Counted from the first letter of the stretch, positions 25,423 to 35,709 are shown. The stretch is DNA of 64,000 nucleotides from Paraglaciecola algarum (GCF_021532655.1 NZ_JAKGAS010000004.1:248001-312000), one strand, 5' to 3'. Numbers and translations: made by a program. Notes: a model not told the origin generated them from the letters alone.

Positions 25423-25909
25423 CTTGTTCCTCTTTGTTTTTAAACATATCAACAATTAATAAAACCGCACCCAAACATATTGCGCTATCAGCAATATTAA
25501 ACGCAGGCCAATACCAATCTTGATAATAAACCACTAAAAAATCGATAACATAGCCATGGACTAAACGATCATATGCATTACCCAAAGCACCGCCTACAAT
25601 TAGGCTAAAGGCCACAGGCAGAATAACTTGATTTTTGGTAGTTTGCTTTAGCCACCAAAGCACTAAACTCGTCACTAAGATCGCAATTATGCTAAAAAAC
25701 CACCTTTGCCAACCACCTGCATCATGTAAAAAACTAAATGCAGCGCCATAGTTATACACATGTGTGAGATTAAAAAATGGCGTCACTTGAATAGCTTGAT
25801 ACAACTCAATCTTATTCACCACTAAGGTTTTAGTGTATTGATCTAACCCTAGAGCAATCACTGCTAGCCACAAAAACCGCCAACCGGTTTGTGTGAATAA
25901 ATTAAGCAT
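25415..25909 (-). CDS. lspA: Lipoprotein signal peptidase II
   Basis: Inner-membrane aspartic peptidase that removes signal peptides from diacylated prolipoproteins. The start at 25909 (MLNLFTQTG) gives 164 residues, the same as E. coli LspA; it overlaps the end of ileS. Four hydrophobic helices are visible. The catalytic aspartates lie in [11 protein letters not shown] and [10 protein letters not shown], and the first helix carries LGLDQYTK. It lies between ileS and fkpB, the classic context. Longer in-frame starts exist inside ileS but would add an unusual basic N-terminus. Confidence 0.95.
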   Translation of the reverse strand: MLNLFTQTGWRFLWLAVIALGLDQYTKTLVVNKIELYQAIQVTPFFNLTHVYNYGAAFSFLHDAGGWQRWFFSIIAILVTSLVLWWLKQTTKNQVILPVAFSLIVGGALGNAYDRLVHGYVIDFLVVYYQDWYWPAFNIADSAICLGAVLLIVDMFKNKEEQDA

Positions 25910-28721
25910 AAGCGCGTTTTTCACCTTCACCATCAACATTATCTACACAACGAGTACATAATTCAGGATGGTTATCATCACTGCCTACATCTTCTCTGTG
26001 ATGCCAGCAGCGACTACATTTTTCAGCAGAAGAAACAGACACCTGTACCCATAAACCTTTAATTTCAGTTTCGCTGGCAGAATCTGGTGCGCTACTCACT
26101 TCAACCACTTTGGCTGCAGAAGTAATTAACACAAATCTTAATTCATCATCTAGCTTAGCCAGTAATTCAGCTAATTCAGTGGTGACGTAAAGTGTGACTT
26201 CTGCTTGCAAAGAGCCTTTAATTTGGCCTTCTTTACGTGTAGCTTCAATACAGCGGTTCACTTCATTTTTAACTGCTGATATTTGTTGCCAAAAATCATT
26301 ATTAAAGGTGCCGGTTAGATTCACTTCGCTAAGGCCCGTATACCACTTGTCAGTGAATACAAACTCGTCTCGTTGCCATGGCATTTCTTGCCAAAGCTCT
26401 TGAGCAGTGAAGCTGGTAATAGGGGCCATCCAACGTACCAAAGCTTCTATTATGTGATATAAAGCACTTTGACAAGAACGACGAGCATGGCTGTCACCTT
26501 TGGCTGTGTACTGCCTATCTTTAATGATATCTAGATAAAAACTACCTAGCTCAATTGAACAAAACTGCATTAGCTTTTGAGTCACAACTAACATGTCGTA
26601 GTTTTCATAAGCTGCAATTATGTCTTGCTGCATTGAGTAAGCGCGCCCTACGGCCCACTTATCTAATTCAACCATATCTTCAACCGCCACCAAGTCTTTA
26701 CTAGGCTCAAACCCATTCAGATTAGCTAACAAGAATCTAGCGGTATTACGAATCCTTCGGTAGGCGTCGGCTGAGCGATTAAGGATTTCGTCAGACACAG
26801 CTATTTCACTGCGGTAATCTGTAGAAGCCACCCATAAACGTAAAATATCAGCACCTAACTTTCCAGTCACTTGCTGAGGTGCAATCGTATTACCAATTGA
26901 CTTAGACATTTTTTTGCCTTCGCCATCAACAGTAAAACCGTGAGTTAACACTTGTTTGTAAGGAGCATGCCCCTTTGTGGCAACTGAGGTCATCAGTGAT
27001 GACATAAACCAACCTCTATGTTGGTCAGAGCCCTCTAAATATAAATCTGCACTAGCAGGGATATCGTCACGTTTATCTACGACAAAATAATGGGTTACAC
27101 CTGAGTCAAACCACACATCTAATGTATCGGGTACTTTAACAAAGGTATTTGCATCATCACCAATTAATGTTTCAGGCTCGATATCCCACCAAGCTTGAAT
27201 GCCTTTTTGTTCAACTAACTTGGCTACTTCTTCTAATAATTCGTCAGTTCTTGGGTGTAAATCACCTGTGTCTTTATGTACGAATAAAGCAATAGGCACG
27301 CCCCAAGTGCGTTGACGAGAAATACACCAATCTGGACGACCACTAACCATAGTTTCAATGCGGCTTTCCCCCCATTCAGGGATCCACTGAGTTTTATGAA
27401 TTTCTTTAATGGATTCTTCACGTAAACCATTTTTGTCCATGCTGATAAACCACTGAGGCGTGGCACGGAAAATAATTGGAGTTTTATGACGCCAGCAATG
27501 AGGATAACTATGGTTATAAACATGGTGATGTAACAAAGCGCCATGCTCCTTCAGTACTTCTACCACATGATCATTGGCTTTAAACACATGTTCACCAGCA
27601 AATAGTTCAGTACCTTCTAAGTACACACCATTCGCGCCAACTGGGTTCGCTACTTCTAGGCCATACTTTTTGCCAACGTTGAAATCATCTACACCATGAC
27701 CTGGTGCAGTATGTACACAACCTGTACCAGATTCTGTGGTAACGTGGTCACCTAAAATCACGGGTACTTGGAAATCATAAAATGCGTGATGTAGCTGAGT
27801 ATTTTCTAAAGCTTGGCCTTTGCAAACACCCAAGATCTGAAATTCTTCAAAACCAAAACGTTTAACACACTCGTCAACTAGATCTGTGGCTAAAACTAAA
27901 CATTCAGTTTTCGCATCACGTGATACTTGTACTAGGCTATATTCCAATTCAGGGTGAATACACACTGCTCGGTTAGCAGGCATGGTCCAAGGAGTAGTAG
28001 TCCAAATAACAAAAGATACATCACCATCTATCTTGTCGCCAGTAAAGTGTACCGCAACGGCACTTGGCTCAACCGCTTTAAAACTTACATCAATAGAAGG
28101 TGAATTTTTATCTTGATATTCAACTTCAGCTTCTGCCAATGCCGAGCCACAATCAGTACACCAATGCACTGGCTTAAAGCCTTTTTCTAAATGACCTGAA
28201 CGTACTACATGGCCTAATTCACGAATAATGTTGGCTTCAGAAGCAAAGTCCATGGTTTTATATGGCTTGTCCCACTCGCCCAATACACCTAAACGAATAA
28301 AATCCGCTTTTTGGCCATTGATTTGTTTTTCAGCATAATCACGACATTTTTGTCTAAACTGAGCAGCCGTAACCTTTTTGCCGGGCTTGCCGACTTTTTT
28401 CTCAACCATCAATTCGATAGGTAAACCATGACAATCCCAACCCGGCACATATGGCGCATCAAAGTCAGACAGTGTTTTAGACTTTACAATTATGTCTTTT
28501 AAAATTTTATTTACCGCATGACCAATATGAATATCACCATTTGCATAAGGAGGACCATCATGCAAAATAAAAGGTTTACAGCCTTTTTTAGACTCACGAA
28601 TTTGCTGATAAAGCTTCTTCTCAGTCCAATTCTGCAGCATTTTAGGCTCACGCTGGGCTAAGTTTCCACGCATAGGAAAGTCAGTTTCAGGCAAATTCAG
28701 GGTATGTTTATAATCACTCAT
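25902..28721 (-). CDS. ileS: Isoleucyl-tRNA synthetase
   Basis: Class I synthetase that charges tRNA-Ile and edits valine. The 939-residue chain has the HIGH motif at 65-68 ([10 protein letters not shown]), the editing-domain segment [16 protein letters not shown] with [15 protein letters not shown], and KMSKS at 604-608. The C-terminal zinc knuckle is [12 protein letters not shown] with a later CTRC. Length equals the E. coli enzyme (938). It follows ribF by 28 nt and overlaps lspA. Nothing unusual is seen. Confidence 0.98.
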   Translation of the reverse strand: MSDYKHTLNLPETDFPMRGNLAQREPKMLQNWTEKKLYQQIRESKKGCKPFILHDGPPYANGDIHIGHAVNKILKDIIVKSKTLSDFDAPYVPGWDCHGLPIELMVEKKVGKPGKKVTAAQFRQKCRDYAEKQINGQKADFIRLGVLGEWDKPYKTMDFASEANIIRELGHVVRSGHLEKGFKPVHWCTDCGSALAEAEVEYQDKNSPSIDVSFKAVEPSAVAVHFTGDKIDGDVSFVIWTTTPWTMPANRAVCIHPELEYSLVQVSRDAKTECLVLATDLVDECVKRFGFEEFQILGVCKGQALENTQLHHAFYDFQVPVILGDHVTTESGTGCVHTAPGHGVDDFNVGKKYGLEVANPVGANGVYLEGTELFAGEHVFKANDHVVEVLKEHGALLHHHVYNHSYPHCWRHKTPIIFRATPQWFISMDKNGLREESIKEIHKTQWIPEWGESRIETMVSGRPDWCISRQRTWGVPIALFVHKDTGDLHPRTDELLEEVAKLVEQKGIQAWWDIEPETLIGDDANTFVKVPDTLDVWFDSGVTHYFVVDKRDDIPASADLYLEGSDQHRGWFMSSLMTSVATKGHAPYKQVLTHGFTVDGEGKKMSKSIGNTIAPQQVTGKLGADILRLWVASTDYRSEIAVSDEILNRSADAYRRIRNTARFLLANLNGFEPSKDLVAVEDMVELDKWAVGRAYSMQQDIIAAYENYDMLVVTQKLMQFCSIELGSFYLDIIKDRQYTAKGDSHARRSCQSALYHIIEALVRWMAPITSFTAQELWQEMPWQRDEFVFTDKWYTGLSEVNLTGTFNNDFWQQISAVKNEVNRCIEATRKEGQIKGSLQAEVTLYVTTELAELLAKLDDELRFVLITSAAKVVEVSSAPDSASETEIKGLWVQVSVSSAEKCSRCWHHREDVGSDDNHPELCTRCVDNVDGEGEKRAYA

Positions 28722-28749
28722 TTTTGGTTAAATCCAAATTGGTCAATAG

Positions 28750-29679
28750 TTACTGTAATACGTTTAAAAGTTGTTTGGCTTTAATCGCATCTTGTTGTAT
28801 TTGTGTATGAAGTAAGTCAAAAGAATCAAACTTCATTTCTTCTCTGATTTTATGGGTCAATGCTACCGCAATAAATTGCCCGTACAAATTCCCATTAAAA
28901 TTAAATAAATGTACTTCTAATTGTGAACGTTGGCCGTTGACAGTTGGTCTATGCCCAACATTTGCCACGCCTGAGTAATTACTATTTCCCACTTGAACAT
29001 TCACTGCAAACACACCATTTACTGGTGCTTTGCATCTTTTTAATAAAACATTGGCAGTAGGAAAACCTATAGTTCGGCCTCTTTTATCGCCATGTATCAC
29101 TTTACCGGATATGGTAAAATCCCTGCCTAACATTTGTTTGCTTAGCGCAAAGTTATTCGTATCTAATGCTTCTCGTATTGCCGTCGAACTGATACGACAA
29201 TTTTCCATCAGAAAACTTTGAGTACTGACTACATCAAATTGATATTTTTCTCCCATGTTTTGCAACATTGAGAAATCACCTGATCTAGCTTGGCCGAAAT
29301 GAAAATCGTCACCAACCACTAAAAATTTGCAACCTAACTTTCCAACTATTAAATTTTCGACAAACTCTGTCGCGCTATAAGCGGCAAAATCTAGGTCAAA
29401 TTTAATACACAATAAACGATCCACACCTAATTTTTTAAGCTCGCTATACTTGTCTCTTAACAAGCTTAATCTTGCCGGCGCTAACTCTGGCGTAAACAAC
29501 TCCTCTGGCTGCGGTTCGAATATCATCACAGTTGCCGGTAGTCCAAGAGTTTTAGCCTTAGCCACCACCTGGCTTAACACTGCTTGATGCCCTAAATGCA
29601 CACCATCAAACTTGCCTATGGTTAATACACAGCCTTTATGCTTTTCTTTGAGGTTATGTATCCCGCGGATCAATTCCAC
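28750..29679 (-). CDS. ribF: Bifunctional riboflavin kinase/FAD synthetase
   Basis: Converts riboflavin to FMN and then FAD in the cytoplasm. The N-terminal FAD synthetase part has LTIGKFDGVHLGHQAVL (nucleotidyltransferase motif, residues about 19-35), GDDFHFGQ and the ISSTAIREAL signature. The C-terminal kinase part has GDKRGRTIGFPTANV and a closing helix with REEMKFDS. The 309-residue length is normal. It lies between murJ and ileS in the conserved order; the 166-nt gap after murJ suggests an additional promoter there. Confidence 0.96.
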   Translation of the reverse strand: MELIRGIHNLKEKHKGCVLTIGKFDGVHLGHQAVLSQVVAKAKTLGLPATVMIFEPQPEELFTPELAPARLSLLRDKYSELKKLGVDRLLCIKFDLDFAAYSATEFVENLIVGKLGCKFLVVGDDFHFGQARSGDFSMLQNMGEKYQFDVVSTQSFLMENCRISSTAIREALDTNNFALSKQMLGRDFTISGKVIHGDKRGRTIGFPTANVLLKRCKAPVNGVFAVNVQVGNSNYSGVANVGHRPTVNGQRSQLEVHLFNFNGNLYGQFIAVALTHKIREEMKFDSFDLLHTQIQQDAIKAKQLLNVLQ

Positions 29680-29845
29680 TTAAATTCTCTATTCCTAGGG
29701 TTGTTTAAAGCTTGTCAGCTAATTTTTCGAATTGATAGTCTTCGAAAAATAATCAAAGGGGCGGATTATAACTGACTGTAGCCTGATTGAAAGCAGTAAC
29801 ATTGGCGATCTAAGAATTTTATTACATAGCTAAAACTATCAGCTT

Positions 29846-31414
29846 TTAAGCTTGCGCATTTTTACTGGAAAATGAGCTTTTACGCACTCCTAACACCAGT
29901 AAAGACAGCACAAATACCGAAGCACCTAACAAGATCAATTTGCTCAATTCAATAATTTTATTCAAAAATGAAAATTCAACCCAAGTGACCGAGTCGGGAT
30001 TAATTTGATAAACCAAAGTCGCCATTAAAATACTCGCCACTAGAATCTTAATAACTAAAGAAATAGTCTGAGACGACACCACATAAATATTTCGTTTGCG
30101 TAATGTAAAATATAATAAACCTGCATTCATAGTGGCAGACATAGAGGTCGCAATAGCCAAACCGACATAGTCATAGGGCCAGACTAAGATTAAATTAAAT
30201 ACCATGTTGGCTGCCATGCACCAGATACCAAATTTAACCGGTGTTTTAGTATCCTGTTTAGAGAAAAAACCTGGCGCTAATACTTTGACTAGCATAAAAC
30301 TTAACAGACCAAATGAATAAGCTTGCAAGCTATGAGAAGCAAATGTGGCATCTTGAGGGGTAAACTCACCACGTTGAAAAATGGTAATCAACATAGGTTC
30401 AGCCAAAATAAACAAGCCAGTCGCAGCAGGAATCCCTAACACACATACCATTTTTACAGCCCAATCAATATTATTACTAAAGGCTAGATCATCCTTGGCT
30501 ACATGGTTTCTAGACAAAGTTGGTAAGATCACTGTGGCAATAGCAATGCCAAATAAACCTAGTGGAAATTCTAATAACCGGTCAGAATAATACAACCAAG
30601 AAATTGCTCCTGTGCCTAAGGCAGTAGCGATCATAGTATCTAACAACAAATTTAATTGACCAACAGACACCCCAAATAAAGCGGGGATCATCAAGGTACG
30701 TACTTTAACAATGTCAGGATCTGACCATCCCCATTTAGGTCTGACTAGGAGGCCTGCTTGGATCAAAAACGGGATTAAAAAAAGTAATTGGCATAAACCA
30801 CCAATAAATACTCCCCAGGCTAGAGCAAATGCTGGTTGGTCAAACTGTGGTGCCAGATAAATAGCGCAACTAATGATAGACACATTCAGTACCACAGGTG
30901 TAAACGCAGCCATGGCGAACTTATTTAAGGTATTTAAAATAGCCCCAGCTAAACCTGCTAGAGAAATGAATAAAAGATAAGGAAAAGTAATTTTTAGCAT
31001 CAATGATGCAAGTTCATATTTGGCGGCTTCTGGTCCACCATTAAGATATTCAACAAACCAACCCATACCAAAAAGCGCGGCTAATATAGGTGAAGCTACT
31101 ACACCTATGATAGTAACTATGGTGACAACAAAACCTAAAGATCCTGACACCTTTGCAATAAACTGTTTAAGATGCTCTTCATCCCCTTCACCTTTTACGT
31201 CCGTCAGTACAGGGATAAACGCTTGAGCAAACGCCCCTTCGGCAAATAAGCGCCTTAAAAAGTTAGGGATTTTGTTAGCAAATAGAAATACATCGGCACT
31301 GGCACCAGCCCCCATCAAGTTGGCAATCACAGCGTCTCTTATCAAACCCAATATTCTGGATATAAAGGTCATAACACTGACAATCATGCCTGATTTAAAC
31401 AACTTACGGGACAC
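29846..31414 (-). CDS. murJ: Lipid II flippase MurJ
   Basis: A 522-residue polytopic inner-membrane protein of the MOP superfamily that flips lipid II for peptidoglycan synthesis. Start is the GTG at 31414 with GGAA nearby upstream. About 14 hydrophobic helices are visible. Hallmarks are SGMIVSVMTFISRILGLIRDAVIA at the N-terminus, NKIPNFLRRLFAEGAFAQAFIPV, and SWLYYSDRLLEFPLGLFGIAIATVILPTLSR in the middle. It is divergent from rpsT, with ribF and ileS downstream, the usual gammaproteobacterial arrangement. Confidence 0.96.
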   Translation of the reverse strand: MSRKLFKSGMIVSVMTFISRILGLIRDAVIANLMGAGASADVFLFANKIPNFLRRLFAEGAFAQAFIPVLTDVKGEGDEEHLKQFIAKVSGSLGFVVTIVTIIGVVASPILAALFGMGWFVEYLNGGPEAAKYELASLMLKITFPYLLFISLAGLAGAILNTLNKFAMAAFTPVVLNVSIISCAIYLAPQFDQPAFALAWGVFIGGLCQLLFLIPFLIQAGLLVRPKWGWSDPDIVKVRTLMIPALFGVSVGQLNLLLDTMIATALGTGAISWLYYSDRLLEFPLGLFGIAIATVILPTLSRNHVAKDDLAFSNNIDWAVKMVCVLGIPAATGLFILAEPMLITIFQRGEFTPQDATFASHSLQAYSFGLLSFMLVKVLAPGFFSKQDTKTPVKFGIWCMAANMVFNLILVWPYDYVGLAIATSMSATMNAGLLYFTLRKRNIYVVSSQTISLVIKILVASILMATLVYQINPDSVTWVEFSFLNKIIELSKLILLGASVFVLSLLVLGVRKSSFSSKNAQA

Positions 31415-31609
31415 GTATACATTCCAATAAAATAAAAAGACGTATTATGCGGTATGGTTTTGCTCAATAGCAATCTTAAAATATTGATAACATATCCCAA
31501 TGTTATTGATTTACAGCCGTTTTTACTGTTTTTTCCAAAGTAATTTTTATATCGAATAAAAAAATTCAAACAATATTATAAAAACTGACTATAAAATCCA
31601 CAAAATAGA

Positions 31610-31637
31610 TTGACATAAAGCTGTATATCAGGATAAT
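31610..31637 (+). promoter_or_regulatory. Candidate sigma-70 promoter of rpsT
   Basis: A perfect -35 box TTGACA at 31610-31615 is followed after 16 nt by GATAAT at 31632-31637, one mismatch from TATAAT. A C-rich discriminator follows. This would start rpsT mRNA roughly 35-40 nt before the coding region. Confidence 0.7.
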
Positions 31638-31680
31638 TCGCCCCCTTGAATTTTGACTAGAATTTTTTGGGAGTTCCAAC

Positions 31681-31944
31681 TTGGCTAACATCAAGTCTGC
31701 TAAGAAACGTGCTATACAAGCGGAAAAGCGTCGCCAACATAACGCTAGCCGTCGTTCGATGACACGTACATCTTTGAAAAAAGTACTTTCTGCAATTGCC
31801 TCTGGCGATAAAGAAGCTGCTCAAGCTGCATACTCTGCAGCAACACCTTTACTTGACCGTATGGCAACTAAAGGTTTGATCCATAAAAATAAAGCTGCTC
31901 GTCATAAAAGTCGTTTAGCTGCTCAAATTAAAGCTTTAGCTTAA
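31681..31944 (+). CDS. rpsT: 30S ribosomal protein S20 (UUG start)
   Basis: An 87-residue basic ribosomal protein that binds 16S rRNA. It begins [17 protein letters not shown] after the start and ends AAQIKALA, with RTSLKKV and [12 protein letters not shown] in between, all typical. The start codon is TTG at 31681 with GGGAG 9 nt upstream; E. coli rpsT also uses UUG, which is linked to its autoregulation. It stands as a single gene with a clear promoter and terminator, divergent from murJ. Confidence 0.98.
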   Translation: MANIKSAKKRAIQAEKRRQHNASRRSMTRTSLKKVLSAIASGDKEAAQAAYSAATPLLDRMATKGLIHKNKAARHKSRLAAQIKALA

Positions 31945-31957
31945 TTTGTATTTATTA

Positions 31958-31984
31958 TAAAAAAGCGCCTAAGGCGCTTTTTTT
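31958..31984 (+). terminator. Rho-independent terminator of rpsT
   Basis: AAAAAAGCGCC-TAA-GGCGCTTTTTTT, a GC-rich stem with a tiny loop and a T-run, starts 14 nt after the rpsT stop. It may also act for yqcA on the other strand. Confidence 0.9.
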
Positions 31985-32018
31985 ATGTCTGAAATTTAGA
32001 GTTATAGCAATCGTTTAT

Positions 32019-32462
32019 TTAAAACTCAGGCAGTAACGTTTCAACCCAGGCCACGACTTCAACTTCAGGCTCTAAGGTTTCACAAGCATCAACTTCTAAC
32101 AACTCGGCAAGTGGCTTTCCTTCAAGCTCATTCAACAAGTCAAATATTTGTACACCGGCACCACAAAAACTCTCGCCATAGCTACTATCACCCAAAGCAG
32201 CAACAGCAAACGGCTTTTGAGCCATTGATGGACGTGCTTCAGCTAGATCCTGAATAAAAAACTCTAAGTTAGGTGGAATATCACCTTGGCCTGTACTTGA
32301 ACTAATTATCAGTACTTTAGAAGCCTGCTTAAAATCTTCAACACTAGGATCGGTAAAAATCTCACTGGTGATACCTTTCGTGTCTAACATGCTGCTCACG
32401 TCTTCAGCTACATGCTGAGAATTCCCGTATACAGAACCAACAAAAATACTAATTTTACTCAT
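32019..32462 (-). CDS. yqcA: YqcA-type flavodoxin
   Basis: A 147-residue short-chain flavodoxin. The FMN phosphate loop is at the N-terminus (IFVGSVYGNSQHVAED), with the other FMN loops SSSTGQGDIPPN and ALGDSSYGESFCGAG. The T/S-rich phosphate loop is slightly unusual (GSVYGNS rather than GTxTGNT). It is 45 nt downstream of truC and follows the order yqcC-truC-yqcA found in E. coli, which favours YqcA over MioC. It probably carries electrons to an unidentified partner. Confidence 0.87.
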   Translation of the reverse strand: MSKISIFVGSVYGNSQHVAEDVSSMLDTKGITSEIFTDPSVEDFKQASKVLIISSSTGQGDIPPNLEFFIQDLAEARPSMAQKPFAVAALGDSSYGESFCGAGVQIFDLLNELEGKPLAELLEVDACETLEPEVEVVAWVETLLPEF

Positions 32463-32507
32463 ATTTAAACATTCCTAATAAGCTAGCAGTTAGCACCCAC
32501 TAGCTGT

Positions 32508-33257
32508 TTATAATTTACCAATTGATGTTAATTGATGGAGACTCATGCCCCAGTTTTCTAGTAATAAAGATAAATTTTTATCTAGATCGCAATGTAAAGC
32601 CAGCGGTTGTAAAGATACTGGATGCACCAAGCTCATAGATTTACAGGTTAACGCCAACTGATTAAACCCAAACTGCTGGCGAATAAATGCATTATGTTTT
32701 CCATCTCCGTGGGTGGTATCACCCACGATAGGGTGATTAAGGTGGGCCATATGCCTGCGTAGTTGGTGTTTTCTGCCCGTTTTGGGCGTCAACTGCACTA
32801 GCGAATATCTGGCTGTTGGATAACGGCTCACGGCAAAAGGTAATTCAAACAACTCTAATCTATTAAAGCACGTGAATGCCTCTTGAGCAGGTTTATCTTT
32901 GTTAGCCATTTTGTCGGCAATTTTATCCAGTTTTTCTTTCAACGGATAATCAATTTCGCCACTTTGTGTTATGTGTCCACGTACAATAGCTAGGTAAGTT
33001 TTTTGTATAGTTTGTTGAGCAAACTGCTCATTTAAACTTCTAGCCACCTCTGCAGATAAAGCAAACAGCAACACACCTGAAGTGGGTCGATCTAATCTAT
33101 GTACCGGAAATACATGTTGGCCTATTTGGTCACGTACCAATTGCATGGCAAATTCTGTCTCATGTTTATCTAACATGCTTCTGTGTACCAATAGTCCCGA
33201 CGGTTTATTCACAGCGATGACATATTCGTCTTGATAAATAATTGGCAAACTATTCAT
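32508..33257 (-). CDS. truC: tRNA pseudouridine(65) synthase TruC
   Basis: RluA-family pseudouridine synthase that modifies U65 of tRNA. The start at 33257 (MNSLPIIYQDEYVIAV) has GGGGAAC 4 nt upstream and overlaps the end of yqcC by 8 nt; a longer version is unnecessary. The catalytic motif is HRLDRPTSGVLLFA with the aspartate near residue 55. Other family motifs are VNKPSGLLVHR, KTYLAIVRG, LVQLTPKTGRKHQLRRHMAHLNHPIVGD. The 249-residue length agrees with E. coli TruC (260). Flanking yqcC and yqcA support the specific assignment. Confidence 0.92.
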   Translation of the reverse strand: MNSLPIIYQDEYVIAVNKPSGLLVHRSMLDKHETEFAMQLVRDQIGQHVFPVHRLDRPTSGVLLFALSAEVARSLNEQFAQQTIQKTYLAIVRGHITQSGEIDYPLKEKLDKIADKMANKDKPAQEAFTCFNRLELFELPFAVSRYPTARYSLVQLTPKTGRKHQLRRHMAHLNHPIVGDTTHGDGKHNAFIRQQFGFNQLALTCKSMSLVHPVSLQPLALHCDLDKNLSLLLENWGMSLHQLTSIGKL

Positions 33258-33588
33258 CAAGTTCCCCATCAAATAACTCATCAATGTTTCGTATGTTGGT
33301 CAATAAAAATTGTTTATTAGCCACATGGACAAAACTTAATTCCGCTATAGGCAAAATCTTCAATTTACTCGGCAAAGGTAATTTATTCTTAATTAATTCT
33401 CTCATATTTGGAATAAAGATAAACTGTAACCAATTTTCCAATGGCATAGTATCCACAGCAAAAGGCACAACACTGGCCATTGCTTCTTGAGAAGGTTGTT
33501 TATCTGACCATAAACCCGTGTTCTGTAAATTTTCGGTGAGTTTTTCTAGCTGTATTTCGACTTCTGAGTAACTACGTGGCATGATCAT
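33250..33588 (-). CDS. yqcC: YqcC family (DUF446) protein
   Basis: A 112-residue cytoplasmic protein, mostly helical. The segment GLWSDKQPSQEAMASVVPFAVDTMPLENWLQFIFIPNMRELI is the typical core of the YqcC/DUF446 family (W-x(5)-P-x(8)-PF-x-D-x-M-x-x-x-x-WLQxxFIPRM). The function is unknown; it is always near truC. Two starts are possible two codons apart (MIMPRS or MPRS) and neither has a strong ribosome site. It is first in the yqcC-truC-yqcA operon and divergent from the DUF3549 gene. Confidence 0.88.
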   Translation of the reverse strand: MIMPRSYSEVEIQLEKLTENLQNTGLWSDKQPSQEAMASVVPFAVDTMPLENWLQFIFIPNMRELIKNKLPLPSKLKILPIAELSFVHVANKQFLLTNIRNIDELFDGELDE

Positions 33589-33678
33589 CGGCTAATTTTA
33601 TCAAAGCGCAAAATTTTACCAGATTCTTTTTCTAGAAAATTGCCCTTTATTGATTTAAATCTTTAATTTAAGAATATC

Positions 33679-34701
33679 ATGAACAACATAGACACCATCA
33701 GTGAATTTTTGCTCCATGCCGGCACCGATTATCGTATTTTCGACATGGCGCGAGGTATTAGAGTAATCAACTCACAAGACTTCCTAGACATTGAAAACGG
33801 CACAGTACCTGCTCCATATCCGAGGCAACAACACATTTGGATGGGAGTGCTATTTTTCAATAAACAAGCCAGTAAAGAACAATATATTTGGTTTGTTAAA
33901 TTACCAATTGATGAACAAGGATTGGTCATCGCAGCTGGAAGAAGACAATTTCTACAAATTGTGATTGAAGCTTTGGGTCAAGAATTAGACAAAAACAATA
34001 ATCCAAACAATCAGTTACCTGAAAACCCTTTCACTTTTGTACCTAATCAACAACAATTAGCTGATTTTAATAGTGCATGTCGTTTTGAATTAGACGTGCC
34101 CTATTCAGAACATCTTGCAAAGGTAATAAACTATTTAAAATCCCCGGTTAAACTAGCCTGGCAAGACGTACCTGTGCAGGGTATAGCTGACTTTTGCCGG
34201 ACTTCGAATGAACCTGAGAATACAGACTTATTTGTTAAACAGTTCAATTATATTGCGCCTGAGTTGCAAAACGCTTTGGCTATATCTTTAGAAAATAATC
34301 AGCCCAATTCGACTATTAGTTCGTTCTTAATCGATTGGTATAATGGAGGTGAAACCGACATTCAGCGTCTAACCCTGGTACTTAGAGCTATTTCTCAAGC
34401 AACAGATACTGAATCTGTACAAGGTTTGATTTTACAGATCCTCAACTCTGAAATAGGCCAAGATGCTCATATATTAATGTTAATTGCAGCTCGGCATTGG
34501 CAATATTTAAAAAATGATAAAGTCCTGGAATTATACATCGAGCTATTAGCCAACTCTGAACCAAATACCTTTATCGGTTTATTTTCAGATTTAGTACAAA
34601 TACCTTCAATCAGGCCATCCATGTTAAGCATACTAAGGTGGCCCGAAAAAAGTACATCACTCACCCAAGCTATTGGCCAACTATTTGGTCAAACTAACTG
34701 A
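33679..34701 (+). CDS. DUF3549 family protein
   Basis: A 340-residue cytoplasmic protein beginning MNNIDTISEFLLHAGTDYRIFDMARGIR, the hallmark opening of the DUF3549 family found across Vibrio, Shewanella and Alteromonas. Other features are QHIWMGVLFFNKQ, IWFVKLPIDEQGLVI and a helical second half. The function is unknown. The stop overlaps the ATG of the next gene as TGATG, so the two are coupled. Conserved linkage with yqcC-truC has suggested an association with tRNA or translation, but this is only contextual. Confidence 0.85.
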   Translation: MNNIDTISEFLLHAGTDYRIFDMARGIRVINSQDFLDIENGTVPAPYPRQQHIWMGVLFFNKQASKEQYIWFVKLPIDEQGLVIAAGRRQFLQIVIEALGQELDKNNNPNNQLPENPFTFVPNQQQLADFNSACRFELDVPYSEHLAKVINYLKSPVKLAWQDVPVQGIADFCRTSNEPENTDLFVKQFNYIAPELQNALAISLENNQPNSTISSFLIDWYNGGETDIQRLTLVLRAISQATDTESVQGLILQILNSEIGQDAHILMLIAARHWQYLKNDKVLELYIELLANSEPNTFIGLFSDLVQIPSIRPSMLSILRWPEKSTSLTQAIGQLFGQTN

Positions 34702-35006
34702 TGAATATATATGACTTAATAGTATTAATAATCATAGTGTTACTGATTGCTATGTTTTGGCGATATAGAGCCACATCCGAAGCAGTAAAAATATATTTGG
34801 AAAAATACTGTGAGCAACGAAATCTACAACTAATAAGTGTAGCCAGGCACAAAACAAAGGTATCGAGTTATCGCGGCAAGTTAGATTTTAAAAGTGAATA
34901 TAGTTTTGAGTTTTCTGGAAACGGTGAAGATAGCTACCAAGGTCAAGTCATTATGATAGGACTAAAGGTGTTAGATATAGAATTACCGGCTTACCGAGTA
35001 GAGTAA
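34701..35006 (+). CDS. DUF3301 family small membrane protein
   Basis: A 101-residue protein with one N-terminal membrane helix (IYDLIVLIIIVLLIAMFW) and a small cytoplasmic domain, RYRATSEAVKIYLEKYCEQRNLQLIS, then beta strands with SSYRGKLDFKSEYSFEFSGNGEDSYQG. This matches the DUF3301 family, whose members follow DUF3549 genes. The ATG overlaps the upstream stop. Function unknown. A bidirectional terminator lies downstream. Confidence 0.85.
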   Translation: MNIYDLIVLIIIVLLIAMFWRYRATSEAVKIYLEKYCEQRNLQLISVARHKTKVSSYRGKLDFKSEYSFEFSGNGEDSYQGQVIMIGLKVLDIELPAYRVE

Positions 35007-35115
35007 ATTACTTACTCATTCAGTTCAAACCTACACACTCATGGGATCACTGGATAATTTAATATCAATTACAGGACAGTTTGATTAACTAGGAAAAACA
35101 CCCCTGCATAAAAAC

Positions 35116-35154
35116 AAAAAGCAGCGAAGGCGTTAACCATTCGCTGCTTTTTTT
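35116..35154. terminator. Bidirectional terminator between the DUF3301 and cold-shock genes
   Basis: AAAAAGCAGCGAA and TTCGCTGCTTTTTTT form a 12-13-bp stem with an 11-nt loop between convergent genes. A- and T-runs flank it on both sides. Confidence 0.9.
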
Positions 35155-35167
35155 AATTTTTTAAAGT

Positions 35168-35374
35168 TTAAAGTGGAACAACTTTATTAGCGCAAGGGCC
35201 TTTTTGACCTTGACCAACTTCAAATTCAACCGCTTGACCGTCGTTTAAAGTTGCGTATCCGCCACCAGCTTGAATTTCAGAATGGTGAACAAATAAATCT
35301 TTGCCGCCATCTTCTGGTGTAATGAATCCGAAACCTTTATCAGCGTTGAACCACTTAACTGTACCTTTACTCAT
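35168..35374 (-). CDS. Cold shock domain protein (CspA family)
   Basis: A 68-residue single cold shock domain that binds single-stranded RNA or DNA and melts RNA structure. RNP1 (KGFGFITP) and RNP2 (LFVHHSEI) are intact, with an N-terminal [11 protein letters not shown]. The sequence ends ANKVVPL. Ribosome site AAAGAG lies 9 nt before the ATG. The long gap upstream may carry a structured 5-prime leader, as in other csp genes, but no cold-box sequence was identified. Which csp paralogue it is cannot be decided. Confidence 0.93.
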   Translation of the reverse strand: MSKGTVKWFNADKGFGFITPEDGGKDLFVHHSEIQAGGGYATLNDGQAVEFEVGQGQKGPCANKVVPL

Positions 35375-35709
35375 TTTTGTTACTCTTTATTATTGGTGAA
35401 ATATTAATAAATATATCCGAATTCACCGGTTCGAATATAGACTAAAATCTGTATGTTAAATAAACATATATAACACCATGGTATATGAGTATGCGGGTAT
35501 TTACTACATATAATCTCACTTTGGCAATTTAAAAGCGATTATATGGAATAAACTTAGTATTACTCTCACCTTTAACACTAGAGTGAATAAATACAGCTTG
35601 ATACCGACACTACTTGCGCTTGCGGTTGCTACCAGCACTGCGCAATAGGTTCTGCAAAATAAAAACTATCTCCACCAAATTATCTAGTTAGTATTTTTCT
35701 TTAAAGAAA
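35375..35709. promoter_or_regulatory. Upstream region of the cold-shock gene, with an orphan signal-peptide-like frame
   Basis: A 335-nt gap between the csp start and the mazG stop. The left part is AT-rich and should carry the csp promoter and leader, read leftwards. At 35583-35648 the plus strand encodes 21 residues resembling a complete signal peptide and then a stop; it is listed separately. No terminator for mazG is obvious. Confidence 0.4.
35583..35648 (+). pseudogene. Possible remnant of a secreted-protein gene: signal peptide only
   Basis: A GTG-started frame reads MNKYSLIPTLLALAVATSTAQ and then TAG. It has a basic N-terminus, a hydrophobic core and an AxA-like end, as at the start of outer-membrane proteins in this group. 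The base composition here is GC-richer than the surrounding gap. There is no clear ribosome site and nothing coding follows. It may be a decayed gene start or coincidence. Confidence 0.25.

Noticed and set aside
32019..32462. MioC flavodoxin
   Set aside because: Gene order yqcC-truC-yqcA favours YqcA; sequence alone would not decide.
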